Position numbers and translations under genes: made by a program. A model generated the notes under the pieces. The model was not told where the DNA came from. It ran no database searches and saw only the letters and a list, made by a program, of their open reading frames with translations. Of a stretch of 64,000 bases of DNA, positions 1 through 11,646 are shown one piece after another. Positions within the stretch are counted from its first letter, which is position 1. Each line of letters starts with the position of its first letter. The DNA comes from Hofstenia miamia. Taxonomy: Eukaryota > Xenacoelomorpha > Acoela. The DNA is taken from positions 1,673,883-1,737,882 of the forward strand of contig SCFE01000018.1 in assembly GCA_004352715.1 (NCBI GenBank), in the 5' to 3' direction.

Positions 1-600
1 TCCACTGTGCCCCAGTCTCCCCTACATGTTGATAAAAAATAATGTTTTGTTTTTACAACATAGACGAAAAATTTAATCCTGAAATTTGCTCATTAATATT
101 TACGAAATAAACACGACGTGAAAACAACCACTTGTGTAGACAGACTGCTGTCTCAAGACCGTGGAGTACGAAATAAACCCAAGATTTAGCAAATTACAGA
201 CAAAAAACGGGCCGAATAAAATAAATTATAACAAGATTGTAAATATAAATAAATTTTACACCTATCCCTGCAATAATTTATTAATAAAATGGGTAAGCAA
301 ACAAGATCTGCTAACAGAATTGCATATTCCATCATATAAACAATAAACAATTACAATACACAATGGATTAATAAGTAATGACCGGCCGAAACGGGCTCTA
401 AAAATTCCAACACGCGCCGAAAACGGCCGTGAAATAATAGATGACAAGCTGGGCCTGAAAGTTTCGGTCCGTGTCCATCTCTGACATCACGTTATCAACC
501 CACTAGATGGGTGCACTCGTGCATATTGTTATTGATTTTTTGTTAATTAAACGAAAATCGTTTTCAACGGCTCTAATTCCTCTAATTTCAAATTAGAAAA
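1..600. other. AT-rich intergenic sequence, no gene seen
   Basis: No reading frame here resembles a known protein and no repeat structure is obvious. CG dinucleotides are frequent, as in the rest of the first 45 kb, in contrast to the region after 46 kb. Confidence 0.5.
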
Positions 601-629
601 TATTTGTTTTGAAAATTTTAATTGAATCT

Positions 630-848
630 AAAGTTGTAGGTCTGAACGCGATAAAACTTTGTTGTGAATATTTCAATTTCCAAAAAGTTGTGAACAAAGT
701 TGTAGGTCTGAACGCGATAAAACTTTGTTGTGAATATTTCAATTTCCAAAAAGTTGTGAACAAAGTTGTAGGTGTGAACGCGATAAAACTTTGTTGTGAA
801 TATTTTAATTTCCGAAAAGTTGTGCACAAAGTTGTAGGTCTGAACGAT
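630..848. repeat. 66-bp tandem repeat, about 3.3 copies
   Basis: Units begin with AAGTTGTAGGT at about 631, 697, 763 and 829, an exact 66-bp spacing. The first two are essentially identical, the third carries a few changes, and the fourth is partial. Because 66 is a multiple of three, open frames of 22-residue repeats appear on both strands; these are by-products, not genes. Confidence 0.95.
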
Positions 849-867
849 ACATAATATAACTTATCAA

Positions 868-1230
868 ATAAAATGCACCTGTGGTGAATATTATATTGGT
901 TTTTCTAGCAGACAACTATCAAGAAGAATTAAAAACCAGTTCTAGTATATCTAACTATCTAAGTAAATGCAAACTAAATTTTGAAATAAAAATATTACAT
1001 CACACATTAAGATCAAGTTACTTACAATTATTGAGAGTATTTTTATAAAATCCTTGTAACCAAGTTTGAACACAAAAGAAGACTATATTTATAAATTAAA
1101 TTTACCACGTTTTAAAACTTAGAAAATTATCATTATTATTGTAAAATCTAGTAAATTTAGAAGGAATAATTTGTAAATAAACTGACGATGACTTTGTAAG
1201 TCGAAACATATCTACATGTTCATTTTAAGT
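868..1230 (+). pseudogene. Penelope-like element, 3' remnant with GIY-YIG core
   Basis: The frame from 868 reads CTCGEYYIGFSSRQLSRRI, which fits the start of a GIY-YIG endonuclease domain as found at the C-terminus of Penelope-like reverse transcriptases: a cysteine pair, YYIG, and the conserved arginine that follows. The frame breaks within about 30 codons. A GACGATGACTTTGTAAGTCGAAAC sequence near 1183-1206 resembles the tails of Penelope-like elements. Only this end of the element is present. It may be truncated by the neighbouring hAT element. Confidence 0.6.
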
Positions 1231-1283
1231 TTAATTAAACTCCTTAAAAACGACACATGATTCAAGAATTGCTTGCTTATTAC

Positions 1284-2675
1284 CAGAGCCCGGATAATAG
1301 TTTTAGCACCTTTAACACTTTTATACCACCTATTTGAGCTGTTTTTCGGATAATCAACTATTTGACGTGCTTTGAGTTTTTAGCAATTATTTGAATTGAT
1401 ATTTAAAAAGTTCACTAGTCCAGCAGCAAACCAGAGCATTGTCGTGTAGGGAAAATAAACTAGCGTGTATGTATCCGGATTTTTGCGTGTATGTACGAGT
1501 ATGTAATCCATACTATCGTGTATCCATTTCATGTATTTCAGTAAACCTCAACGCAAATTATCGAGTATTTTCATGTATTATAACATGTATTTTTTATTTA
1601 CGCTGTGCGTGTGCACTACGCTGTCCAATTGTTTGTTTTGTGTTTTTGATTTCTACTCGAATGTTGATTTCTAAAATTCGCACGAAGCATCTCACCCTAC
1701 ACAACGCCACATGCCTGTTATGTCATTTTAATTAATCTGGCAGGCGTTGAACTTGGGGATGAGGGCCTTTATTTTTGGAGATATTTTACTCTTTGTTACC
1801 GGCGCTGCATCTTACATGAGAAAAGCTTATGAAACGGGCTTTAAAACAATGTTTCCCAAAATGATACATGTTACTTATATCTGCCACGCACTGCATAATG
1901 TCGCGGATATGTTCGTAAAAACTTCCCAGTTGCAGATCACTTTATTTCTTCCTGCAAGTAAGTCTTCAGAAATTCTTTGAAGACCATCTCGCTTTTCTCG
2001 AACTTTGCACCCACAATTCCAAAGCCCCCTATACCAGTAATTACCAGGTGGGCAGCGTGGCTTACGGCCGGGATATATTATTGGGAGCACATGGAGACAT
2101 TTGCGGAAATACTGCCTCTTATGGAGGGCGACTCTTCCGCTTTAGGCACGGCGCCGCAAATTTTGGAAAGTGAAAGAAAAGTACTGGAGTCACAATTCAT
2201 CTGTATTACAGTAAACTGCAAGCCACTTATTAGCGGCTTAGAGCAGCTCCAGGGTAACATGAAAACTAGCCGATTCTCTTAGCGTTCTTGACAATTTTAT
2301 TTCGAACTTACAGAACAATTACTGAGCATGCTCGAGAAAAACATTGAACTCAAGGAGCTCCGATGCGCATATAAATCTTACTTGGAGGGTTCGGTGATAC
2401 CGCCGGATTTTCGATGGTCAAAGTGGACTGTAAGTGAAATCACAGACTGCCTGTGTGCCCCAATTGCTGCATCTGACGTAGAAAAGAGTTTTTCAGCGTA
2501 TGGAAACATTGGAAAAAATAAGCGATCGTCTCTAACGAAGAACAATATTTGTAAAATATTGTTTTGTTACTGTAATTTAACGTTGTAAAATGATATTTAA
2601 CATCAGAAAGCTTTTTTATAGCAACTTTTAAGCAGCTATTTGGAACGTATTTTATCACCTAATATCCGGGCTCTG
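1284..2675 (+). mobile_element. hAT-superfamily DNA transposon with TIRs and TSD
   Basis: The left end reads CAGAGCCCGGATAATAG; the reverse complement of the right end reads CAGAGCCCGGATATTAG. The ends are flanked by 8-bp near-duplicates, cttattac at 1276-1283 and cttattat at 2676-2683. An 8-bp duplication and a CAGAG start fit hAT elements, and hAT transposase fragments lie inside. The element is 1,392 bp, about half the length of an autonomous hAT, and its coding frame is broken, so it is dead. Confidence 0.85.
1747..2588 (+). pseudogene. hAT transposase remnant
   Basis: Three pieces in shifting frames resemble animal hAT transposases. The first (about 1755-1925) reads GAASYMRKAY and ICHALHNVADMF, like the catalytic-region block ending in C.AH.L. 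The second (about 2000-2110) has PIPVITRWAAWLTAGIYYWE, like the conserved TRW.TWL segment. The third (2328-2588) has SDVEKSFSAYGNI, the C-terminal dimerisation block. The upstream BED finger and much of the catalytic core are not recognisable, and there are several stops and frameshifts. It lies inside the TIR-bounded element at 1284-2675. Confidence 0.75.
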
Positions 2676-2689
2676 CTTATTATTGCTGA

Positions 2690-3560
2690 AATTGTAGTCA
2701 AATCGTCGTTAAGAAATCGTGGAGGAAACTTTTATTCTATTGGTCAAACTTCAAAACAAGCTAGATCTGTTTTAACATAAATGATAAGTTTAATAAGTTC
2801 TTCTTCTTCAGTCTTTGTGGCAGATATTTATCCTGTATATTCAAATACTGTAAAATTTCAAGTTGTAAAAGCTAAAGAACTATTTAAAGATATTTTGAGA
2901 TGCGATGGTAGTTGTATTGATGTCGCAACAGACACCTTTCTGTGAATCTTTCATTTGCATTGATGTTTGCTTCTACTGTGTTTCCTAATAAGTCCTGGAT
3001 TGTTGAACATCTGTCAGATAAAGAAAACTTCATTTTTATATTATCAAATACAGTATATTTAGTAAAGAATGTTAGTTTACCTCCAAATGTCAGAAAGATG
3101 CATTTCACTTATATCGGTTCTGATTATTTGACGTCATGGTCTGTGCTTAGGCAATTAATTGAATTCGAGACAAATGAAAAAACAATCTTGAAATAGTCAA
3201 ATATTACGCTTACAGCAGCAAATCCGAATCAAATTGAAAGACAAAATGTTGAAAAGGCAATAAAAATATCCAATGAGAAGACCATTGCTTCGCTGCAACC
3301 TTATTTGTTCAATGAAATAGGAACCATAAAATTCATTAAAATAATCACAAACTCGTTTAAAAAAGTCAATGTTAAAACGTCATTCAAAGGATTATACAAA
3401 TGCGATGGATTTCAATCTCCTATTACTAAGAGTTTAACTTTAAATTTGTTATATCATGTTGATTGTGCTGAAACATTTTTGATATTAAAATCAACCACTA
3501 AAGGAAGATGTCATTTGCATGGACTTCCTTCAGAAACTTCCACGGCTATATTTTAAACTA
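2690..3560 (+). pseudogene. P-element/THAP9-like transposase fragment
   Basis: Two open stretches (2942-3196 and 3305-3556), linked by readable sequence, match the middle of P-element/THAP9 transposases: a segment ending SDYLTSWSVLRQLIEFE, then LTAANPNQIERQNVEKAIKI, then a segment with FIKIITNSFKKVNVKTSFKG. This is the order of the GTP-binding insertion region and the 'Ta-F-l...lN' block of the family. No THAP zinc finger, no DDE residues and no terminal repeats are visible. A second fragment of the same family lies at 34.5-35.8 kb. Assignment is from remembered family patterns, not alignment. Confidence 0.55.
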
Positions 3561-4070
3561 CCCACTGCTTAATTGGTATTGCAAATTACACTTATGTACT
3601 TTTTTATAAATTGTAAAGTGACCCTTTAGAAAGGAAGTTTTATCATTACAGTCAATTAAATGGGAACTACTAGATGACAGTAGAGCAAATTGTTACTTCA
3701 TTCAAACTGACATCTCAACAAATGAATTTGGTAGAAACTCAATCCATGCCTTACTTTAAGCGCAGAGGGCATCGAAGACTTCTTAAGAATTGCTGCAGTG
3801 AGAAGAGTCGACCTATAGGGACTGAACCTAGATGGTATCTCCTGCAATTCGAGAGAGTAATCTGGGAAAGCTACTGGCTAAATCCGCACCTGGTTAAGAA
3901 CAACAGTTGCCTGCCTGCAAAGTGCAATTAAAGCCATTCATGGGGATTTTAAGATCCCAAGGATAGACCACATCTACAAATGCAAAAAAGTTAAGGCCGT
4001 GGTTGATCACAAGCGCACAACCAAACTGTTGTTTCTATTTTTTATCAAGCAAGTTGACGATTGGAAATTC
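3560..4070. other. No recognisable gene
   Basis: A plus-strand open stretch of 85 codons at 3674-3931 has no family resemblance I can name and lies between transposon fragments. I do not call it a gene. Confidence 0.4.
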
Positions 4071-4270
4071 TTTAACTGCTAATTTACTTCATTTGCAATT
4101 CATTTTCAATTTTTCATACAGGATATATTGAATTTGAATTCAACTAAAATGCTGTTTTTGGATTTTACCAAAACGATTTAACCTCCTCATTGAATTTTGA
4201 ATGATCTGCAGTACTGCTCAACTGAAATATTCATCAAAAATGGATCAAATACTCGATCCTCTTGATATAT
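4070..4270 (+). repeat. Direct repeat copy A, LINE 5'-end sequence
   Basis: This block (from TTTAACTGCTAATTTACTTC to the ATGGATCAAATACTCGATCC motif) matches 5150-5350 with scattered changes. Copy B runs into the ORF1 start of the LINE at 5283. Copy A is therefore a second, separate 5' end of the same LINE family, cut off after about 200 bp. Confidence 0.8.
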
Positions 4271-5149
4271 GTGTTCAATTGACCAGATATGCACATTCTT
4301 AGAAGTAAGGAAGTAATTAAGCGTTCGAACCAGAGTGGGAAACGTGTCAACCTGACCTGATTCGCGTATCGGGTTGTAGTTGTAGGTTACTCTTAGACTG
4401 GTCGCATCGTGTCGAGTGTCATTTAAATCGTTTAAAATGATACTTGTATGCTACAACATATTTCTTGTGTATTATACTAACAATATTTCATTGATCGGGT
4501 CGGGTCACGAATCAGTGTTAAACAGGCTGGGTCTCGTCACAAGTCTTTGCTAATCAGTCTGGGTTGAATGACATGTCAAAAAATGTGGGTGGCCATGTAT
4601 GTAACAAAAATATTTCTGCATGATTACACGAAGTAGAGCAGAGTTGTAAATGTGTTGTAAATATGTATCTGACCATACCCGATCCGATCCATATAAAATT
4701 AACATTTTGAAACAACTCGAGCATGCCCTTATATAGAAGGTGTAAAAAATTAATTTTTACTAAATATTTCAATGGTTTTTAGAAACATGAGATTCTCAAC
4801 AGTTTCTAGTTATACTCTATTTCCTAGTTTTATGATGGTGAAGCTCATTTTCCGATAAGGTTTTACATTGAAAATATACTCTATGAATTTTCAATTGTTT
4901 GTATCAAAGCCTTGTCTATTGCCTCATGCCACCACTGTATAAATTGGCATCATTTCGGTTGGTAACAACTCACAGTTGTATGCAGAGCTGCCGTGGGGAT
5001 GGGAACAGTGTGTGATGCTGACAGTTGCATTGCCGTTGAAATCGCCATTTTTTGAAATTTGCAGAATCACTAAATAGTGTTTATCATTTTTTTTGTGTAT
5101 CTATTGAGTAGATTTTATCAAGTATCATGGATATCCAGAAATATATTTT
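4271..5149. other. Spacer between LINE 5' ends, no gene seen
   Basis: The interval contains GT-rich runs such as TCGGGTCGGGTCACG near 4495 and no coding signal. It may be an insertion between two LINE copies, but I could not find matching ends. Confidence 0.35.
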
Positions 5150-5282
5150 TTAACTGCTCATTTATTTCATTTGCAATTCATTTTCACTTTTTCATACGGT
5201 GATGTTTCGAATTTGAATTCAATAATTAAACTGCTGTTTTTGGATTTTAACAAAACAATTTACCCTCCTCTTTGAATATTGA

Positions 5283-5633
5283 ATGATCTGTAGTACTGCT
5301 CCAATGAAATATTCATCGAAAATGGATCAAATACTCGATCCTCTTGATAAATTACATAGTAGTTTACAAGCAATATATGCCAAGAAAAGTGCGTTAAAAT
5401 TTGATCAATTAACAGACTTACTAAATTATATTGATCAATGCAAAAGTGCTATTACTATGCAGATGGATGATAAACTTAATCATTCAAATCGATCCTATAC
5501 TGATATAGTTAAAACTGATCCATCAAATCTACACATGAAAAGAACAGCTAATTTACCTACTCAAACTGCAATTGACTCATCCAATAAAAGAAAATTGAAT
5601 AAAGATATGTCAAAGGTATTGAAAAGAACTTAA
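5283..5633 (+). pseudogene. LINE copy 1 ORF1, N-terminal part
   Basis: This is the start of an ORF1 (gag-like) protein, rich in Lys, Asn and Ser, probably coiled-coil forming around LDPLDKLHSSLQAIYAKKSA. It stops at 5,633 and fragments continue in other frames to about 6,160, where a Cys/His-containing piece (HSSSECPVK) may be the remains of the zinc knuckles. Copy 2 has an intact 319-residue counterpart at 10,672-11,631. Confidence 0.55.
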
Positions 5634-8472
5634 ACAATTTGCCTGATATAGTTGTAAGATCTTCTCATGTGAATTCTACCGGAAACGTAATCATAAATGT
5701 ATTACAGAATAACGAATTTGCACATAAGGAAATTCATGAAAAAATGAAAAGCCTTTTTGTATCTCAATTTTCCAGAAAACTTGATCCGACGCTACAATTA
5801 TCATACATATTATTATACATCGAAAACCAACAGCAGAGACTTTCAGTGAACATTAAATTCAATACAATAACAATATAACCTTAAACAAAGACGGTCTCAC
5901 TCTTCTCTATAGCTACCAAGTAAATCGGTAGACTATGTGGTAGTCTTCACACCTAATGCAGAAAACCGGAAGAAACTATTTGATGCAAAATTTTTAAGAT
6001 ATGACAATAAGATATTAAACCTCAATATTGCGCAAAATGCTTGTCTTTTAGTCATTGGAAAAAAGAATGTACATATAATGAAACTAACTGTTTACAGTAT
6101 ATTGTGCAAAAAATCACTCCTCTTCTGAGTGTCCAGTAAAAATGAAGATTCAAGTAACATGTGCTATTGTTGCAAAAATTCAAAAGATGATGAAATTCAA
6201 TTTTTTTTTATAAAAGACAATGCAATGCAATAAAAAACAAAATATGCTGGGGCGATGGTCTACATCTACTTGACTGAATATCTAAATATTCACTTCCTTC
6301 GTTTATACATATCAATTCTCAAAATTTTACAAAATATTCATTTCAAGGAAATTATCTTCTATTCTAGAAAAAGACTTAAAATATTTCAATGCTGACATAT
6401 GTCTAAGCATCCTAATTCATACTTTACCATAGATGACTTTAAATTATTATTTGTCGTGATCGGATAATACGCAATTGTAGGAAACGCAATTGTAACATGT
6501 CACATGGAGGCGGTTATTTATTGTTATATATATAGCAAAATATCTAGCATACGAACTTCTAGATATTGCAAAAGATGTAGAGTCAATCTGGATTAGAATT
6601 CAATCTCCAAGCCAAAACCAAAAATATTGCTTAATACGACTTACCATCCATCTAACAGTAACAGTCAGAAATTATACGGATACATAGATAATACACTTAC
6701 AATGTTAACAAATAAATATCCTGATGCAATATTGTTTTGTTACTTTGTGGTGATTGGAATAAATTTAATTTTAATCAATTATTTATTTCATGGAATCTTA
6801 GTTACATTGAATCCACACCTACAAGACATTTTTAGATCGTTTTTACACAAATTATCCCAATCTATTTTATTCAGCTACAAGTTTTAAACCTAGTTTTAAA
6901 ACGGATCACTTGGGACTATTACTAAAACCTAAAACTCGTTTAGCAGCCATAAGGACGAAGAAATTTTTAATTGATTATACTTATAATTATAAAGCTATAT
7001 TTCATGAAAAAAATGTCTTCCATTGCCTTAAAAAATTTTGAACAGTTCTTGAAGGATCTTATAGATGAAACATTCCTAATAAGAAGTGTAACAGTTAGTG
7101 ATCGTGACCCATTTTGGGTTACACCAAAAATTAGATATATGCTTAACAACAAATCAAACGCAAAGAACGAAATTCGAAAAACGGAATTTTCGTTCTATAT
7201 GATTCTAAGATTAGAGATGCGAAATTAAATCAAGCTCTAAAATTGGTAATAAGAACTGGAGGGAATCAATAAACCAACATACGCATCGAAATCATGACAA
7301 TGATAAAATAGTATAGCAAATGTTTCAACCTAACATATTAAATAATCATCTACCTGAAAGATCACAACATAAAGAAGAAATTATCTATGAAACACTTAAT
7401 AATGTTTCTTATAATTTAAGACATTGAAAACAATCTACTTCTATTCTAATAAATTTCTAGATACCGGAAAATTCCCAAGGTCTTATAAAAATGCTGATTT
7501 ATATCCTTTACCTAAAGCTACATTACAAAAACGAAAGACGAATGCGTGGAATAAGTGTTACATCACTTTCATCAAGATTATTTGAAAACTGTGTTCATTC
7601 TCTAGTTATTACACCTAATATTTCAAATTTGGAATTAAGTTTCAATTTGCTTATAGAAAAAGCGTAGGACTGAAGACTGTCTTGCTACACTTCAATATTT
7701 TTGTTTGTCTGAATTGGATAAACCTTTTGTGAATGGTGTGCACGTTGTTTTAGTAGATTTTTCAAAAGCTTTTGATCAACTGGACCAAAATAGAGCTGCA
7801 ATGGATTTTGACAGATTCATTCAAATTGCAATGTTTCTACTTGGCTAAGTGATTTTGGGACTGGTAGAAGACAAAGGTTAATTTGGCAAAACAATAAATG
7901 CGATTATCTTAAGATAGATCTAGGTTCATCCCAGGGAACTGTAGGTGGGCCGAACATTTACTCAATGGCTAGTGGTAGTCTACGTGCAGCTGAAAGGGAT
8001 AACGTTTTATTGAAATATTGCGATGGTTCAACATTATGTTCAGATTTTCATAATTTTCCAAATAATAATCAACGCGAGCTAAGTACTAAATATCCACTAT
8101 TAGGGGAAATGATTATAACTAAAAATTAATATGACAAAGACTAAGATTCTCCGCTTCTCACTAAAATCTACATTACCATGTTCATGTTTACAAGTTAGTG
8201 ATTTCGCAGAAGTTAAATCTCATAAGATACTTGGTATCATTTTCAAAGAAAATTCTAAATTTTCAGAATATGGGAAAAAATTAATTTCATAACTAAACTC
8301 ACAAAAATTCTTGCTTGAAGATATAAAATGTAAATTTAATTTAATTGAAAGAAATAAAGTATTCGATGCCCTAATACTCAGCAAAACTAGATACTGCCTA
8401 CCAATTTATGGAAGCGATGACACCATTCTAAATAATTTAAATATGTTTCTAAGAAAATGCCGTGATAGAAAC

Positions 8473-8995
8473 TAGAGATGAGTGCGGTGAGGTAATATGG
8501 CGAAATACCGCGGAATACCGCGGTAACGATTTACATAATATCGGCGGTTGGCGGTAGAATTAAAACAACTTGCGGTGGCAAAAAGTTATACGCATAACGT
8601 GTTTGTCTTAAGATTTAGAATCTCTAAGTATTTCTCAAAAAACTGTTTCTGAAGCAAAACTAAAAGATTTCACATGCAAAATATTAAAAGTAATTTTTAC
8701 ATATTTCATTGAAAATTTGATACAACCCTAATAAAATTGAATGAAATCACAAAATGCCTAAGAAATTGTCTTTAAACTGTTCTACAAATGATCCATAATG
8801 CTAAAAAAATAATTCAGAAATATGAATATTTTCTTACGAAGATAAAAATAGCCATTGTTGCGGTATAACGCGGTAAAATTTCATTTATTGCGGTGGTTTG
8901 CGGTGAAAAAACGCCGTTTTTAAAACGGACATTGCGGTGGAGTTTTTTCTCTGCGATGGCATAATTTAAAAAAACCTGTACCGCGCTCATCTCTA
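8473..8995. mobile_element. hAT MITE, 523 bp, inserted in LINE copy 1
   Basis: The left end is TAGAGATGAGTGCGGT; the reverse complement of the right end is TAGAGATGAGCGCGGT. An exact 8-bp duplication, ATAGAAAC, flanks it (8,465-8,472 and 8,996-9,003). The interior has no coding potential but is full of short GCGGT/ACCGC motifs near both ends, the kind of subterminal repeats that bind hAT transposase. It interrupts the RT 3' region of LINE copy 1, so it is younger than that LINE. Confidence 0.92.
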
Positions 8996-9439
8996 ATAGA
9001 AACTATACAAACCAATTGTATAACATGTACGATATGCGGCGTAAAGCTGACATTGAATTACACAATAGAATTTTGAAAACACCCGATCTCCCTGATGATT
9101 GCTTTCTAAAGAACAGAAAACCAGAAACTATGATAAGGTCAAATAAACTATACAATTTGCCAATATGCAAAACTGAAACGTTCAAAGGTGTTTTGTAAAT
9201 AGAGTGCTTTCCAATTTATAAGACACTAATCAATGTATAAATTATTATTTGTATATATTTTGTTTGCTAACTTGCATTTGGTTCCAGCATTTTTTAAATG
9301 TCCTAATGTGTTAATCTTAATAATCAAAGCCAAATTTAACAAGTCTTTGTTTTTAGTAGTTATATAAATGGTTGTAAAATTGTTTTATAAAAGACTGTGT
9401 GATAAGAATTTTACTCGTAGTAATAAATTTACTATCTCT

Positions 9440-10490
9440 TTCGAACTATTTCACTGGACACCCTTGATGGAGTAGGAGACTACTGCGACTGGGGCGGCAT
9501 CAAGAAGTGTATGCAGGAGATCGGCAGGGTGAAACATGTCGGGCTGCCTGATAATAAAGTCAGGCCTTACCAAGGGAGCCAGTCAAACACTTTGCTTAAG
9601 TGTTTAAAAAGTCTGCTGAGGATGTAGATGTGCGCTGGTTTAAACATCTAACAGAAGACTTTGCACAAATATTGAGTACAGAGAGATGTCCTAGATCATG
9701 GTGCGATGCGTAAGCTATCTTCTTGCACAAGAAGGGCTTAAGGCAAGACTCTAACAACTATCGCACCATTTTCCTTCTGGATGTCGGAGGAAAGATATTT
9801 GCCAAAATTCTGTTACACAGGCTGGAGCAATTGCTGGGGAATAAACACACGCTCTCTTCAATTTAATTTGGTTTTAGGGTGGGCAAGTCGACTGTGCAGG
9901 CCATACATGTGCTGCAGCAAGTTCAGGAGGCGTCTAGATTACGAAAAGAAAACTGTTGTGTTTCAAAGACCTACAAAAGGCCTGTGATTATGTTACAAGT
10001 AATTTGGCAGTGGCTAACCGTAAATGGCGTACCAAAACGGATAGTAACGATCTTTAAGTCCTTACATGATTCCCCGATAGCACACATTCGTGGCGAACAT
10101 ATCCAAGTAAGTTTTAAGCTTGGAGTCCAACAAGGATGTGTCCTCGGCCTGTGCTTATTTAACCTCCTTTTTCACTATCTGATCAGAGAGGGACTCTGCG
10201 GAACCCCCAAAGGAATTATTTTCAACTCTTTTTTTGGACAAGGTTGCATAAAATTTAAGCATATCGAGTATGCTGATGATCTCTGGGTTCTCAGCCAGTC
10301 GGAGGAGCAAGTACAGAGCTAACTAGATGGTCTAGCTATAGTTCTAACTCCACTAGCTATTAATATATCTGTACCAAAGACCAAGTGCATGTTGCTGTCA
10401 AGGGCATCGAAAAGAACATCCGAAAAAATTCTTGTTTTAGTTAATAATATTGAGTTTGTTTCAGAGTGCAAGTACTTTTTTTTGTTTCCC
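9440..10490 (+). pseudogene. RTE-like LINE reverse transcriptase, 5' piece
   Basis: Frameshifted pieces read as one reverse transcriptase: LLHRLEQLLGNKHTLSS and FGFRVGKSTVQAIHVLQQVQ at about 9,805-9,930, GVQQGCVLGLCLFNLLF at 10,123-10,170 (the QG..L.P-type block), and YADDLWVLSQS at 10,268-10,300 (the catalytic YADD is kept). This is a different LINE group from its neighbours. The frame ends near 10,490, where LINE copy 2 begins. The missing C-terminus appears at 14.9-15.5 kb, so the two pieces were probably one element. Confidence 0.8.
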
Positions 10491-10671
10491 ACGGAGCTGG
10501 ACGGTCGGAAATTTTTAAACTTAATAAATTTTAACATTGTGAATTTAATGTTAAAAAAATTCTTCAATTTAACTGTTACTTGGATTATCATATTAAACAA
10601 ATATGAAAATTACTGAAATTCTTGATGATGTCTAAGAAGTTATTAATGTAACACACAGAAAGAAATCTGCT

Positions 10672-11631
10672 ATGAAAAGTGAAACAAAAGAAGACTTACT
10701 TACTAAAATATCTCAATGTAAATCGATGATCATTGAAGAATTTCTTAGTTATCGTAATTCAGTTCAAATTACACAAGCAGATGTGGCTCCACCAGTTAAT
10801 ACTTACAACAATAAAAAACAAACTCTTGCTCAAGTACTGCAAAATGATAGACAAAAATCTATAAATGTTCAAGCAAAACTACAAACAGTTATTGTTGATT
10901 CAGATAATAAAGTGTTCTCTAAGGAAAAAGTTCATTCACTACAGAAAGACTTGCTCAAAGACCTTCCTTCTGATTCACCTTCTCTATATAATGCTCGTAG
11001 CACAAAATCAGGAAAAGCTGTTCTTAAATTTCTAGACAATGGTAATACTGATAATGTTGTTAATACATTAAAAAATTTAGGATATGTCCCCAAGATTCCA
11101 ATGTCATTGAAGCCCACTATATCAATTTCCTATATTTCATCAACATATGGACCACTTAATTCTAATTCATTTGTAAAAAATCTCATTGAAAGCAAAAATA
11201 TCGACATAACAGAAAATGACTTTAACTTTCTATATTCCTATAAAGTAAAATCAGGTGATTATGTTGTAGTTGCACGTGTAAGTGCGCATGCTAGATCACT
11301 GCTGCTGAACCAAGGATATATCTCTTTTTACAACCAAGTATGTCACATAACAGATATCATTAAACCAAGAATGTGTACAAATTGTCAAAGCTACGGACAT
11401 TCTAAGTCAAAGTGTACATCTAAGCTAAAATGCGGCTACTGTGGAGAAGACCATGAATCTAAGCTTTGTACTGTTAAAAATAACACAAATAATCATAAAT
11501 GTGTCAACTGTGTGAACAATAATAATGCAAACCACAGCTCATTCGATTCAAATTGTCCTCGTAGAATAATCGAAATGAAACAACTTATTAAGTATATTGA
11601 TTGGGGAAATTCTAAACCTCAATTTGACTGA
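10672..11631 (+). CDS. LINE ORF1 protein with CCHC zinc knuckles
   Basis: A 319-residue open frame typical of the ORF1 (gag-like, RNA-binding) protein of jockey/CR1-type LINEs. Near the C-terminus are three knuckle-like motifs: CTNCQSYGHSKSKC (C-x2-C-x4-H-x4-C), CGYCGEDHESKLC, and CVNCVNNNNANHSSFDSNC. A segment at about residues 150-245 has the alternating pattern of the RNA-recognition-like fold often present in these proteins. The ATG at 10,672 is the first in frame. The frame is intact, and ORF2 starts 15 nt after its stop. The knuckles would bind element RNA in the retrotransposition particle. Confidence 0.85.
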   Translation: MKSETKEDLLTKISQCKSMIIEEFLSYRNSVQITQADVAPPVNTYNNKKQTLAQVLQNDRQKSINVQAKLQTVIVDSDNKVFSKEKVHSLQKDLLKDLPSDSPSLYNARSTKSGKAVLKFLDNGNTDNVVNTLKNLGYVPKIPMSLKPTISISYISSTYGPLNSNSFVKNLIESKNIDITENDFNFLYSYKVKSGDYVVVARVSAHARSLLLNQGYISFYNQVCHITDIIKPRMCTNCQSYGHSKSKCTSKLKCGYCGEDHESKLCTVKNNTNNHKCVNCVNNNNANHSSFDSNCPRRIIEMKQLIKYIDWGNSKPQFD

Positions 11632-11646
11632 CTAGATCGGAAATAC

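Larger units (their letters stand above)
5150..9440 (+). mobile_element. Non-LTR retrotransposon (jockey/CR1-like), copy 1, degraded
   Basis: This is an old copy of the LINE family seen more intact at 10.5-14.8 kb. ORF1 begins at 5283 and breaks after about 5,630, with later pieces to 6,160. The endonuclease is recognisable at about 6,500-6,720 (a NMSHGGG block and TTYHPSNSNSQKLYG). At 7,060-7,180 a VSDRDPFWVTPKIRYML segment parallels SNRDPNWVTPKVKYLL of copy 2. Reverse transcriptase pieces follow: DFSKAFDQLDQ at about 7,760, SSQGTVGGPNIYSM at about 7,930, and KYCDGS at the catalytic box at about 8,015, where the usual Y.DD is altered. All are frameshifted. A hAT MITE interrupts the 3' part at 8,473. 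Confidence 0.85.

Noticed and set aside
593-854. Overlapping open frames on both strands with 22-residue repeats
   Set aside because: They are by-products of a 66-bp tandem repeat whose length is a multiple of three.
4330-4700. A hAT-type MITE starting CAGAGTGGGAAACG
   Set aside because: I could not find a matching inverted end or target duplication.
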